Source of the DNA: JAGSPQ01 sp038206395 | GTDB taxonomy: Bacteria > Myxococcota > Myxococcia > Myxococcales > Myxococcaceae | Assembly (NCBI GenBank): GCA_038206395.1 | Contig: JBBRAX010000025.1 | Location: 1 to 64,000, forward strand | Length of the DNA stretch: 64,000 nt | Direction of reading: 5' to 3' | In this document: positions 53,082 through 60,869 of the stretch, one piece after another | How the letters are laid out: each line of letters begins with the position of its first letter | How positions within the stretch are numbered: position 1 is the first letter of the stretch | Translations under genes and position numbers: made by a program | Notes under the pieces: model-generated | What the model was told of the DNA's origin: nothing | Database searches by the model: none | What the model saw: the letters and a program-made list of their open reading frames with translations, nothing else

Positions 53082-53117
53082 CGTTCATCCGGAAGAGCAG
53101 TCGAGGGATGAGCCTCG
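53082..53117. repeat. Dispersed hairpin repeat, copy E
   Basis: CCGTTCATCC arm, GGAAGAGCAGTCGA centre, GGGATGAGCC arm. It sits between two convergent genes, nine bases behind the stop of the 433-residue protein. Confidence 0.8.
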
Positions 53118-53130
53118 GCGGCGCCCCTTC

Positions 53131-54255
53131 TTAAAGGACGAGATCGAACCGAACCCCGGCGATGAACGCGTCGGGGTTCACGGCGCCGGGCGATCGGTAG
53201 AGCTGCACGGTGGGCTGCAGGTTGATGAAGGGCGTGACGAGCATCTTGTAGAAGAGCTCGAGGTGAAGCTCTGAGCCGGGCAGGGGGTCGGTGAGGCCGA
53301 GGTAGCCGACGCCGATGCCGACCGAATCGGACGCGCGCGGGCCGATGCCGATCCACGTGAGGCCGAAGCCCGCGTAGAGCGAGACGGCGTTGCGATCGGG
53401 GGGGGCCCACGAGAAGCGCGCGGTGGCGACGAGGCCTCCTTCGTCGTCCGGGCTCGAGCGCAGGTGCTCGTCGTGTTGAACGAAGAAGCCCCAATTGGAG
53501 TGCTCGGGAAAGTCATCGCGGGTCTGGCGCCAGATGCTGGCGGAGGTGGTGCCCTGGGCTCGGGAAAGCGTGTGCTCGACGGCGGCGCCGGCGACGAGGG
53601 TGAAGCCGGCGCCGTCGCGGAAGGCGGTGTCGAAGCCGAGGCTTCCGACCTCGGGGCTGCCTTCGAAGATCGCCGCGCGGGTGATGAGCCAGTCGAGGGG
53701 CGAGACGACGAGCGCGGCGCCGAGACCAGTGGCGGCGTAGTTGGGAAGGGGAGAGGTCGGAAACATTCCGAAGTTGTTGTTGATGAAGTCGCTGCCGTAC
53801 GGAGAGAGCGCGAAGTCGCGGCTGGCGTCCTGCTTTCCAAGGCGCAGCAGGATTCTCTCGTCGAGCCAGGTCTGCTCGAAGAAGAGCTCGGTGAACTGGG
53901 TGAAGTCGGAGTCTTCGAGGTTCGAGATCGTGTTGGCGGAACCGACGCGCGTGTTGATGCCGGTGCCGTGATCGTTCTGGCCGAGGACGAAGAGCTTGCC
54001 GTTGCTCCAGAGCCCGAGCTTGCCGGTGTCGAGCTCGAGCGACAGGTCGATGTGCCCGAGCAGCGTGGGTGCTTTGTCGCGGCCGATGAAGTTCGCGAAC
54101 CCTTCCGCCGAGTACCCGAGCCCCAGCGTGAACCCGTGCTCCTCGAGCGTGGTGCGGCGGCCTTCCCAATGTCCCGTCAGGTGCGGACCTGCCAACCACT
54201 CAGGCCTTTCGGCTTCGGCGCCGAGCACGAGCATCACCAGCGCCAGTGAGATCAT
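53131..54255 (-). CDS. OprB-like carbohydrate-selective porin
   Basis: 374 residues from ATG 54255, preceded by GGGGCGG; the in-frame codon at 54297 would lengthen the signal peptide implausibly. Signal peptide MISLALVMLVLGAEA, then an outer-membrane 16-strand-type barrel. Family-like features are LTGHWEGRRTTLEEHGFTLG near the start, LRLGKQDAS and a C-terminal Phe-Asp-Leu-Val-Leu. Proposed role is uptake of sugars across the outer membrane. Divergent from the tRNA-Gly gene. Confidence 0.85.
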   Translation of the reverse strand: MISLALVMLVLGAEAERPEWLAGPHLTGHWEGRRTTLEEHGFTLGLGYSAEGFANFIGRDKAPTLLGHIDLSLELDTGKLGLWSNGKLFVLGQNDHGTGINTRVGSANTISNLEDSDFTQFTELFFEQTWLDERILLRLGKQDASRDFALSPYGSDFINNNFGMFPTSPLPNYAATGLGAALVVSPLDWLITRAAIFEGSPEVGSLGFDTAFRDGAGFTLVAGAAVEHTLSRAQGTTSASIWRQTRDDFPEHSNWGFFVQHDEHLRSSPDDEGGLVATARFSWAPPDRNAVSLYAGFGLTWIGIGPRASDSVGIGVGYLGLTDPLPGSELHLELFYKMLVTPFINLQPTVQLYRSPGAVNPDAFIAGVRFDLVL

Positions 54256-54310
54256 CCGCCCCGCAGCATGCTTGACCTCGCGCGCGCTTGCGGGCAATTT
54301 CTCGCGCCAC

Positions 54311-54383
54311 GCGGTGGTAGCTCAGTTGGTAGAGCATGAGCTTCCCAAGCTCAGGGTCGAGGGTTCGAATCCCTTCCGCCGCT
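54311..54383 (+). tRNA. tRNA-Gly (anticodon CCC)
   Basis: 73 bases. Acceptor stem GCGGTGG/CCGCCGC (one G-U), D arm GCTC...GAGC, anticodon stem TGAGC/GCTCA with loop TTCCCAA, T loop TTCGAAT, discriminator T. CCA is not encoded. The 3' 49 bases (54336-54384) recur exactly at 55040-55088. Confidence 0.95.
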
Positions 54384-54384
54384 C
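54336..54384 (+). repeat. Direct repeat/attachment-like site, left (inside tRNA-Gly)
   Basis: The 3' two-thirds of the tRNA, from the A before the anticodon stem through the discriminator plus one base. Exact 49-bp match to 55040-55088, the pattern left by integration into a tRNA 3' end. Confidence 0.8.
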
Positions 54385-54390
54385 TCAGAT

Positions 54391-54424
54391 GGCCCGGTCT
54401 TCCAGAGGGTTGGAGGGCCGGGCC
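54391..54424 (+). terminator. tRNA-Gly terminator-like hairpin, first copy
   Basis: GGCCCGG (54391-54397) pairs with CCGGGCC (54418-54424), followed by TTCGAGTTT. A near-identical element follows the tRNA fragment at 55095-55130. Confidence 0.7.
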
Positions 54425-54713
54425 TTCGAGTTTGGGGCCGAAAAGGAATCAGCTTGCCTGCCGCGAGAATGCTTCTCTGTGCAGCCGAAGCAGGTCGAGC
54501 GCCAAGGCATGTCTCATCGGCGCCGGTAGGCGCTGGCCCTCGTGACGGAGGAAGAGGTGTTGGAAGTCATCCGCTGGCACACGGTCGCGTCCAACGCAAG
54601 CCACTCGCCATCGCGCACGCTCCCCAGGGCAGAATGCCAGGCTCTTTCCGGATGCGTTTTCGTGCCCGCGCATTCGGTTGGAATTCGCAGCCGGTTGGCC
54701 GATGAACGTCGAG

Positions 54714-54881
54714 TCAGCGCGAGATGACAAGGAAGGCTGCTGCAGCGTCACGCTCGAAGGCCTCGATGTCGATCAGTCGCGCGCGCGCGTCGTCGGCAGA
54801 CGAGAGCCCGATTTCGCTGACATGTCGGCTCCCAGGAAACAGGTCAGCGAGTCGGGCCACCAGACACGTGATGAACGTTAG
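54714..54881 (-). pseudogene. Degraded PIN-like (DUF5615-type) toxin remnant
   Basis: Minus-strand frame reading LVARLADLFPGSRHVSEIGL then AFERDAAAAFLVISR. This resembles the DUF5615 PIN-like toxin pattern (LxxLADLFPGSxHVRxVGL...FVIVSKDSDF). The frame stops at 54714; deleting one T restores SRDSTF, where the family has KDSDF. The N-terminus and the rest of the C-terminus are not recognisable and no DUF433 antitoxin is seen, so this is a broken remnant. Confidence 0.4.
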
Positions 54882-54933
54882 TTGCCCCGTCTGGACCGGG
54901 CAACCGCACTGGTCACCGCTCTCCTGCATCAGC

Positions 54934-54952
54934 CCCGCATCACTGATGCGGG
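54934..54952. promoter_or_regulatory. 19-bp perfect palindrome in the tRNA-flanked insert
   Basis: CCCGCATCA-C-TGATGCGGG, nine-base arms around one central base, with no T-run. Candidate protein-binding site or relic of a recombination or excision site. It lies between the two tRNA-Gly repeats. Confidence 0.5.
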
Positions 54953-55039
54953 AAACCTGCTCGCCACTGCGCGTAGTGCTCGCCATGCTCGTAGTGCTCG
55001 TCGTGAATCCGCCAAGTTGCTGATCTCACTCGCCCGCTG

Positions 55040-55088
55040 ATGAGCTTCCCAAGCTCAGGGTCGAGGGTTCGAATCCCTTCCGCCGCTC
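55040..55088 (+). repeat. Direct repeat/attachment-like site, right (tRNA-Gly 3' fragment)
   Basis: Exact copy of 54336-54384. No 5' tRNA half precedes it, so it cannot make a tRNA. Confidence 0.85.
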
Positions 55089-55094
55089 AATAGG

Positions 55095-55130
55095 AAGGCC
55101 CGGTTTCGCGAGGATGCGAGGCCGGGCCTT
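55095..55130 (+). terminator. tRNA-Gly terminator-like hairpin, second copy
   Basis: AAGGCCCGG (55095-55103) pairs with CCGGGCCTT (55122-55130), followed by CGAGTTTTGG. Same stem and tail as the first copy, but a different loop. Confidence 0.7.
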
Positions 55131-55157
55131 CGAGTTTTGGGGCATCGGGAGGGAGCC

Positions 55158-55517
55158 ATGAGTAAATCGGAAGAGGTGGTCGCGGAGTTGAAGCGGCGCG
55201 CGATGCGAGGGCAGCCGCTGAACTCCGGTGCGAATCGGTGAGACTGGTTGTACGCGGCAGCGCTGCTCGCGTTCGGCTCGTGGGAGAAGGCCCTCGAAGC
55301 TTCTGGCTTCTCGTACGACGCGATCAAGGGAGGCGGCGCTCACGGCGGCGTTTGGTTCCGGCGTGCTGACGCCTGCTCGCGGTCGGCGGAAGCGGTAATC
55401 GGCTGGAGGAAACATGACTTTCGACATTCGCAGGAAAGTCAGCGCCGAGGACGCCGGCGAGGATGCGGTCGAGGAGTACACGGAAGAACTGTTCGCCTTG
55501 TTCGTCGCGTCACCTGA
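55158..55517 (+). pseudogene. HNH-repeat-like gene interrupted by a TGA
   Basis: ATG at 55158 has a strong GGGAGGGA ribosome-binding site. The frame reads VVAELKRRAMRGQPLNSG, then TGA at 55239-55241. It continues in frame DWLYAAALLAFGSWEKALEA and on to 55517. The combined pattern (LKxRxxxGxPLN...LYxAAxxxFGSWxxALxxAG) is that of homing-endonuclease-associated HNH_repeat proteins. One base change in TGA (to GGA or CGA) would restore it. The tail after about 55350 loses family character. Selenocysteine is not supported. Confidence 0.55.
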
Positions 55518-55629
55518 AGCCAGGGCGCTGGACGATCAGGAGGACGACTTCGACGGATTCCACTGGGCTCACGTATTGATCGGCTTCGGCATCTTTCGGT
55601 ACCTGTGCACGCGACGCCGAGCGCGATGA
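55414..55629 (+). CDS. Small acidic orphan protein
   Basis: 71 residues from ATG 55414 behind an excellent GGAGGA ribosome-binding site. Sequence pattern EEYTEELFALFVASPEA and GFHWAHVLIGFGIFRYL looks like the start of a longer family, so the protein may be truncated by a frameshift near 55610. No function recognised. It overlaps the tail of the interrupted HNH-repeat-like frame. Confidence 0.5.
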   Translation: MTFDIRRKVSAEDAGEDAVEEYTEELFALFVASPEARALDDQEDDFDGFHWAHVLIGFGIFRYLCTRRRAR

Positions 55630-55975
55630 TCAAGTTCGTGCGCTCGGTGAAGTGGCCGACGCCCGTGGTTTCTTGTTCGCCGCGCGACATCGCCGCGCGA
55701 CATCGCCGCGCGCCAAGCTTGACGCGGAGCGCGGGTGGAGGAACCTCTGGTCATGACCGGGACTCCCCCGGCCACCGAGCACGCCCTCGCCCCCTGTGCC
55801 CACGAGGTGATGCGCCGCCTCGTCCCCGAGTTCGACCGCGCGGTCGCCGACACGGCCCGCCAGTCGCGCTCCTCGAGCGACTGGGTCGAGACCCGGACCA
55901 TCCGCAGTGATCGAACGGGAGTACCAGCTCAAGCCGTAGGTTGAGCCAGGCCACGGCGGACAACGACGGCCGCGG
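55630..55975. other. Gene-poor stretch with a 13-bp tandem repeat
   Basis: 55678-55712 holds 2.7 copies of CGCCGCGCGACAT. A short plus-strand frame from ATG 55753 (about 63 residues) reads EVMRRLVPEFDRAVADTAR and may be a gene fragment. Nothing intact is recognised. Confidence 0.4.
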
Positions 55976-57106
55976 CTAAGCCTTGTGCATTTCTGGGAAC
56001 ATCTTTCGGTGGCGGTCGATCATTTGTGCCGCGACGGCAAGGAACTCGCTCGCTTCGCCCTCGAACTTCTCCTTGACGATCTCCTTCAGCATTTCCTCGC
56101 GGAGCAAGTCGTCTTCACAGATGGCGAGGTTCCAGAACAACATGCCCATGCTCAGCGCATTCTGTAGAGAAGCGACGTCCTTCGCAGCGTCGATGAGAGG
56201 CTGCGAGAAGTCGGAGATTTGCTGCGCCGGCCCCCGGCCTCTCGGGTTTCTCTCGAAGAATGTTGAGGCTGCGTCGAGATCGGCGTCCGTGATGCCCTTC
56301 GAGGCGACGAAACTCTGGCCTCGGTGATGAACGGTGCGGGTTCCCGCCGGGATCTTGCTCAGGCAGCACTTCTTGAATTTCAACCCAGAGCCGCAGGGAC
56401 AGGGATCGTTCCGTCCGACTTTGTCAGCGATCTGCGGCGAGGGCTGGGTGAGTGCGAGTCGGTGATTCTTGAATGCCTCGAACTGTCCTTCCGCGCGTCG
56501 GCGGAGCGCGGGTGGCAGAGAACCGCCGAGCCGCTCGTGCGCGTCAAGGAGATCGGTAAGACCCATTGCCCCCACTGGGCTGTCAAAGGCCGGCTCGAAA
56601 TCCTCGATGGCACCTTCGATGATGGGGAGGGCGGCTGGATCGCCATAGTCGGCCAGGCAGGCCGAGCCCATCACCTCGTGTTCGTCGAACAGCTTGCAGA
56701 GCTCCGCATAGATGCGCGGGTCGCGCACGCCCAACTTCGCCAGCACGCAGCACACCGCGCTGTGCACGTCTTCGGTGGTGGCGGGCCGGAGCGCGGCGAG
56801 CGCGGGTTCGAGAACGGCGGCGCCGAACTCTGGCAGCCGGCCCACCAAACGGTCGTGGATGATGTCGTCCCAGGTCGTCTCGCACAGCGCGCGCACCATC
56901 GGCAGTACGGCCGCGGGCGCCTTCAGGTCGGCGAGGAGATCCACCGCGTGAATGGGCGGCCACCCGGAGCCAGGGCTCTCGTCCAACCACAGCTCTTCGT
57001 CTTCGAGGTAGCGGAGGAGGGCGGGGACGGTGGTTGATCCCAGAGCAAGAATCTCCTTGCGGAGGCCCTTGTCCAGGTGCTCCCCAACAACTGCGAAGCG
57101 GGCCAT
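55976..57106 (-). CDS. SEC-C motif protein with HEAT-like N-terminal region
   Basis: 376 residues from ATG 57106, with GAAAGA just upstream; GTG 57145 would add 13 residues. Residues 1-205 are HEAT-like helical repeats (TVPALLRYLEDEEL, AVLEPALAAL, ALPIIEGAIED). A canonical SEC-C zinc-binding motif, VGRNDPCPCGSGLKFKKCC, lies near 228-248. The C-terminal ~110 residues are helical. SEC-C motifs bind zinc and mediate protein contacts (as in SecA) and often occur in accessory or defence-related genes. Role unknown. Confidence 0.8.
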   Translation of the reverse strand: MARFAVVGEHLDKGLRKEILALGSTTVPALLRYLEDEELWLDESPGSGWPPIHAVDLLADLKAPAAVLPMVRALCETTWDDIIHDRLVGRLPEFGAAVLEPALAALRPATTEDVHSAVCCVLAKLGVRDPRIYAELCKLFDEHEVMGSACLADYGDPAALPIIEGAIEDFEPAFDSPVGAMGLTDLLDAHERLGGSLPPALRRRAEGQFEAFKNHRLALTQPSPQIADKVGRNDPCPCGSGLKFKKCCLSKIPAGTRTVHHRGQSFVASKGITDADLDAASTFFERNPRGRGPAQQISDFSQPLIDAAKDVASLQNALSMGMLFWNLAICEDDLLREEMLKEIVKEKFEGEASEFLAVAAQMIDRHRKMFPEMHKA

Positions 57107-57468
57107 CGGATCTTTCGTGGAGACGGTCACCAGCAATATGTACACGATTCTCGCACCAGGCCGTCAACCCCAGCGCCGGCCAGAGATTCATCGCCGCCTT
57201 CGTGCCGAACAGCCCGAGACGATCCTCGCGGTTACAGGGCTGCTGAGATGATCTCGCTGCTGGCAGCCGGCTGCGCAGCCAGTCGGATCATCGACGTCCA
57301 TCATGCCCGCGCGTGGAAGATCGTCCTGCGCGACACGCTCGCTTTTCGTATGGTGAACGCCGCGATGACGCGCGCCAACCAGAAGATGCTCGTCGCTTAC
57401 GTCTCAGCCGCAGAACTGACCCTGCTCAAGAAGCTCGACTTCCCGTGCTCGCAACGTGTGCTGGCAAC
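57107..57468. other. Intergenic stretch
   Basis: Divergent region between the SEC-C gene and the TPR-like gene. A 78-residue plus-strand frame from ATG 57248 exists (MISLLAAGCAASRII...), but it has no ribosome-binding site or family pattern. It may be a fragment; I do not call it a gene. Confidence 0.4.
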
Positions 57469-58419
57469 ATGCGCGCGCAGCTGACGTTGTTCGGGGACGC
57501 CGAACCCATTCCCGACCCCTTGGTGCCCGAGCCGTTGGAGCTACTGCCGACCGCGGAACCCGATTCCCGTCAGCACAGTCTCTTCGAGGGGTCGCTCACT
57601 GAGCTCCACGCCCTGTCCGCGGCGTTCGAGCAGCTCGACCTGTCTGCCGCGCGGGTGGCGTGGGCCCGAGCGGAAGATCGTTTTCCCGAGTGGGCGCGAT
57701 TACAGGGCTGGGGCCGCTGGATCGAGGACCTCGCGTGGCTTAGGTCCGCGGAGCAAACGTGGGCGAGGGGGGAGGGTGTCGAAGAATTACTCGCGCTTCT
57801 GAAGCACTCGGCTGAAGGTCGCTTCTCGGGCATGAAAGCCGAGCTCCGCGAGCAGGTCGTGAGCGAGCAGATCTCGCGCACCGCCCGACAGCTCGTCGAG
57901 GCGCATGGGCCAAAGGCCCGACTGCAGGACGGGCGGCCGGTGGGCTGCCTGGCTCTGCTCGCTGGCCGCCCGGTCGAAGCGGCCAACCTCCTGGGCGACG
58001 CGGCGGCAGCCGAGCCGGGAGACGGACAAGTCCTTGGCTACCTCGGTGAGGCGCTGTGGTGTGAGGGCCGGACGGCCGAAGCCCTTGCGGCCTACCGTGA
58101 TGCGTACCTGCTGGCTCCCAACGCGGTCGACGAGGCGATCTCGACTTGTGGGCCGATCCACGACCTGCTCGATCACGTTTCTGATCTCGCGCTGCCCGGC
58201 GCTCCTGGCAACTGGGTGCCGATTCTGGCCGACCTGGAGGGCCTCGTCTTCCTGGATGGGACGAAGGTCCAGCTTCCTGAGGAAGGTCCTGCGCGAGCGC
58301 TGGCCTCATACCGGCGACAACGACAGGCCGGCGTTCTCTCGGAGGTCGAGCGCATCGCGCTCAAGCGCGCGATCCTGAGCCAGGCCCCGCAACTAAAGGA
58401 ACTCGTGCGGCGGCTCTGA
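57469..58419 (+). CDS. TPR-like protein, unknown function
   Basis: 316 residues from ATG 57469 (MRAQLTLFGDAEPIPDP). A helical repeat region (about 40-235) contains a TPR-like unit LGYLGEALWCEGRTAEALAAYRDAYLLAP. The C-terminus has ADLEGLVFLDGTK and an Arg-rich helix ending LVRRL. No signal peptide; the ribosome-binding site is weak. Genomic context is the accessory region. Function not recognised. Confidence 0.7.
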   Translation: MRAQLTLFGDAEPIPDPLVPEPLELLPTAEPDSRQHSLFEGSLTELHALSAAFEQLDLSAARVAWARAEDRFPEWARLQGWGRWIEDLAWLRSAEQTWARGEGVEELLALLKHSAEGRFSGMKAELREQVVSEQISRTARQLVEAHGPKARLQDGRPVGCLALLAGRPVEAANLLGDAAAAEPGDGQVLGYLGEALWCEGRTAEALAAYRDAYLLAPNAVDEAISTCGPIHDLLDHVSDLALPGAPGNWVPILADLEGLVFLDGTKVQLPEEGPARALASYRRQRQAGVLSEVERIALKRAILSQAPQLKELVRRL

Positions 58420-58713
58420 TCCGCACCCGCCCACTCGCGTGGTCTCGCACGCGATCGCGCACGGCAGTTGCGCGTCACCACGCTGTTCCCTTATTGCCCG
58501 CCCTGAATCCACGGTGTCAGTACGCGTTGTTGTTGAGGAAGTTCCTTCGGTACTCGGGCCGGCGAACGACGGTGCGCGACACGACCTTGCCGTTCTCGGC
58601 TGCCCGGCAGCTGCGCCGTGATCATCTGCCTGCCACCGATTCGATACGTCGAAGCTCCAAGGTCGTCACATCCGCGCCATCGGGTCGCCAAGTCGGTGTT
58701 CGACGCTGCGCGC
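58420..58713. other. Intergenic stretch with a possible minus-strand gene remnant
   Basis: On the minus strand about 58525-58625, a frame bounded by stops reads ENGKVVSRTVVRRPEYRR followed by NFLNNNAY. The composition is protein-like and unlike a shadow. No start or ribosome-binding site; probably the C-terminus of a decayed gene of unknown family. Confidence 0.35.
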
Positions 58714-59514
58714 ATGGTTCAAACGTTGGCCCACCTGTCGGATCTTCACCTCGGCCGCCGCCGCTCGGACGCCGTCATCGCTCGAAAGCTGGTCGGGCAA
58801 TTGCTCGAGCGTGGCATCGATCAGGTGGTGGTGACGGGTGACCTTACCGCGCACGGGCGGCTCGACGAATGGGATGAGTTCGGCAGGATCTTCGAGCCGC
58901 TCACGCGCAGCGGCCGGCTCACCGTCGTCCCAGGCAACCACGATCGCGGCACGGACGACGCCGCGTCGCTGATGATGAAGGGGCAGCGCGTCCGCGTTCG
59001 GCAGAGCGAAGGGCTGTACCTCGTTCGCGTTGACTCGACGGCCCCTCACAACCGGGTGCCTTTCCGGTCACACGGAACTGTCTGTGCTGCCACGCTCGCT
59101 TCGGTCGATGAAGCGCTCGCTCGCGCCCCGGCTGGCTGTCTGGTGGCGCTCGCGCTTCACCACCACCTCACGCCCTTGCCCGTCGAGGGAATCGGGGAGT
59201 GGTTCGCCCACTCGTTTGGCTTTCCCCACGCGTCGGAGCTTCAGCTTGGGCGGCAGCTGCTCGCGTTGGCGCTCGGCCGTTGCGATCTGGTGCTTCACGG
59301 ACACCGGCATGTGCCTCGGCACTTCGAGGCCGTGTCTCCCAATGGGCGCCGCCTCGCTGTCTACAACGCGGGCAGCTCGAGTGAGCTCGAGGCGATGCGC
59401 GTCTTCGAGCACGCCGATGGGCGTCTGCTGGAAGCACCCAGCTGGGTTCACCTGTCTGCCCGGCGTGAACATTGGGCGAGCGCCGCGCCCACGCCGCTGC
59501 CCGCGCTCAGCTGA
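58714..59514 (+). CDS. Class III cNMP phosphodiesterase-like metallophosphoesterase
   Basis: 266 residues from ATG 58714. All calcineurin-like blocks are intact: SDLHLG (9-14), VVTGDLT, VPGNHD, ALHHH and HGHRH. This is the CpdA-type arrangement for hydrolysis of 3',5'-cyclic nucleotides or related phosphodiesters. Cytoplasmic. No clear ribosome-binding site. It overlaps the convergent Fic gene by 8 bp. Confidence 0.85.
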   Translation: MVQTLAHLSDLHLGRRRSDAVIARKLVGQLLERGIDQVVVTGDLTAHGRLDEWDEFGRIFEPLTRSGRLTVVPGNHDRGTDDAASLMMKGQRVRVRQSEGLYLVRVDSTAPHNRVPFRSHGTVCAATLASVDEALARAPAGCLVALALHHHLTPLPVEGIGEWFAHSFGFPHASELQLGRQLLALALGRCDLVLHGHRHVPRHFEAVSPNGRRLAVYNAGSSSELEAMRVFEHADGRLLEAPSWVHLSARREHWASAAPTPLPALS

Positions 59515-60808
59515 CCTCGGACAGTCGCGCTTCGAGATCCTCCACAGGCTGAAACACCAGCTTTCGGCCCTGCAACTGCTGGCGGAAGAGCCCACGTTTG
59601 ACGAGGTCCAGAAGGTCGGTGCGCGCCGTTTGGTAGACGACGTTGTGGCTCCGTCGATGTCCTTCGATCGTGTAGCGGGCAGTCAGGTGTTTCAGGGCAT
59701 GAATCAGAATCGCCTGCTGCCGGTGGCCCAGGGACGCCATTCCCTGAAGCTGCTGCTCGACCCGCTTCAGCACCTTCGCTTTGCGATTCACACGTGCGCG
59801 CAGCTCGCGGAAAGCTTGCTCGAGAACTCCACAGTGATGGAGCATGAAGTAGGTGAGATCGTTGTTGTCGGTCTCGGCGTGCAGGAAGGCGCGGTAGTAC
59901 GCCGCCGGGCTCTTCAGGATGACCTGAGAGATCGAGACGAATCGCAGGACGTCGTAACCCGCGCGCATGGACGCCCAGTAGAAGAGGGCGCGCGCGGTTC
60001 GCCCGTTTCCGTCGACGAACGGGTGGTCGTAGGCAAGCCAGAAGTGCAGGACGATCGCGCGGATCAGAGGGTGGGTGAATGCTTCGCGATCCTCCTCGTT
60101 CGCGAATGCGCACATTCCCTCGAGGCGGTCAGAGAGTCCGTCGGCCGGAGGCGGCCGATGAAAGACGGTGCCGTACTCATCACGGACGACGATGTCTTCG
60201 TCCGGGCGCCTGAGGCGACCGGCGGCCTCCGCATCGTCGAGCGTCGAATCGGTCACGTGCAGATGCAGATCGAAGAGCATTTGCGGCGTCAGCGGTTCAC
60301 TCGCCAACTCTCGGATTCGCTGCATCGTTCGATAGTTGTTCAGGATCATTTTTTCGCTGCGATCCCTGGGCTTTCGGCCGCTCACGAGCATTTCGGTTGC
60401 GACCCTGTGGGTGGTGGCCGCGCCCTCGAGCTGGCTGGAAGTGATGGCCTCCTCGATCAACCCGTTGACGTAATAGACCTCGCGTTGTTCCTCGGAGACC
60501 GACGAGGCGACTTCCAACGTGCCGCCTCCTGACCGATCGATCTCGTGCAGGAGCCGCTGGAGCTCAGCAGGAAGGACGTAGGAGAACCGCGCGCCACTCT
60601 CCGTCGTAAGCGGCAGGGTCTGCCGCCCAAACGAACGCTGAAGGCGCATGAGTGCCCACCAGTTTCGATGGGTGAGCCCAGCCGGAGGCGTGCGACGAAT
60701 CACTTCCTCCCAATGGAGGTACGTCGAGTCCGTGACCCGCGACGGAACGTCCCCAGGAAGCTCCCTGAAGACTTCGCTGTCTGGCGGTGGGGAAGGCGGG
60801 CCTTTCAA
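59507..60808 (-). CDS. Class II Fic family protein with C-terminal winged helix
   Basis: 433 residues. Fic core motif HPFVDGNGRTAR at 262-273 with catalytic His262: AMP (or other phosphoryl) transfer onto Ser/Thr/Tyr of a target protein. An N-terminal inhibitory motif SSQLEG (124-129, (S/T)xxxE(G/N)) identifies class II, whose Glu blocks ATP gamma-phosphate. Residues ~370-433 form a winged-helix-like tail, suggesting DNA binding. TTG start at 60808. No ribosome-binding site is seen, and the likely promoter sits so close that the leader is only about 10 bases. Confidence 0.9.
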   Translation of the reverse strand: MKGPPSPPPDSEVFRELPGDVPSRVTDSTYLHWEEVIRRTPPAGLTHRNWWALMRLQRSFGRQTLPLTTESGARFSYVLPAELQRLLHEIDRSGGGTLEVASSVSEEQREVYYVNGLIEEAITSSQLEGAATTHRVATEMLVSGRKPRDRSEKMILNNYRTMQRIRELASEPLTPQMLFDLHLHVTDSTLDDAEAAGRLRRPDEDIVVRDEYGTVFHRPPPADGLSDRLEGMCAFANEEDREAFTHPLIRAIVLHFWLAYDHPFVDGNGRTARALFYWASMRAGYDVLRFVSISQVILKSPAAYYRAFLHAETDNNDLTYFMLHHCGVLEQAFRELRARVNRKAKVLKRVEQQLQGMASLGHRQQAILIHALKHLTARYTIEGHRRSHNVVYQTARTDLLDLVKRGLFRQQLQGRKLVFQPVEDLEARLSEVS

Positions 60809-60823
60809 GGCATTGCCAGCGAT

Positions 60824-60852
60824 ATACTAACTGGCGCCAAATTAGTAGATAA
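60824..60852 (-). promoter_or_regulatory. Predicted fic promoter with palindrome in the spacer
   Basis: On the minus strand, TTATCT (60847-60852) and TAGTAT (60824-60829) are separated by 17 bases. The spacer is an inverted repeat: TACTAA (60825-60830), core TGGCGCCA (60832-60839), TTAGTA (60842-60847). A protein bound there would block RNA polymerase. AT-rich compared with the surroundings. Confidence 0.5.
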
Positions 60853-60869
60853 GCCGGCTGCTGAAGATC

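Larger units (their letters stand above)
54425..55039. other. Insert between the tRNA-Gly repeats
   Basis: About 0.6 kb between the first terminator and the second tRNA fragment. Holds the PIN-like remnant and the 19-bp palindrome, plus two copies of CGTAGTGCTCG 18 bp apart near 54972 and 54990. No integrase or other intact gene seen; remaining open frames have shadow-like composition. Confidence 0.6.

Noticed and set aside
54449..54751. 100-codon minus-strand frame downstream of the PIN-like remnant
   Set aside because: It may include the frame-shifted tail of the remnant, but has no start signal and no family pattern.
55040..55088. Second functional tRNA-Gly
   Set aside because: The acceptor 5' strand and D arm are missing.
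55239..55241. TGA as a selenocysteine codon in the HNH-repeat-like gene
   Set aside because: No selenocysteine homologues known to me in this family, no selenocysteine-insertion hairpin seen immediately after, and neighbouring sequence is also decayed.
57248..57484. 78-residue plus-strand frame MISLLAAGC... as a lipoprotein
   Set aside because: No ribosome-binding site, Cys at residue 9 is too early for a lipobox signal, and it overlaps the better-supported gene start at 57469.
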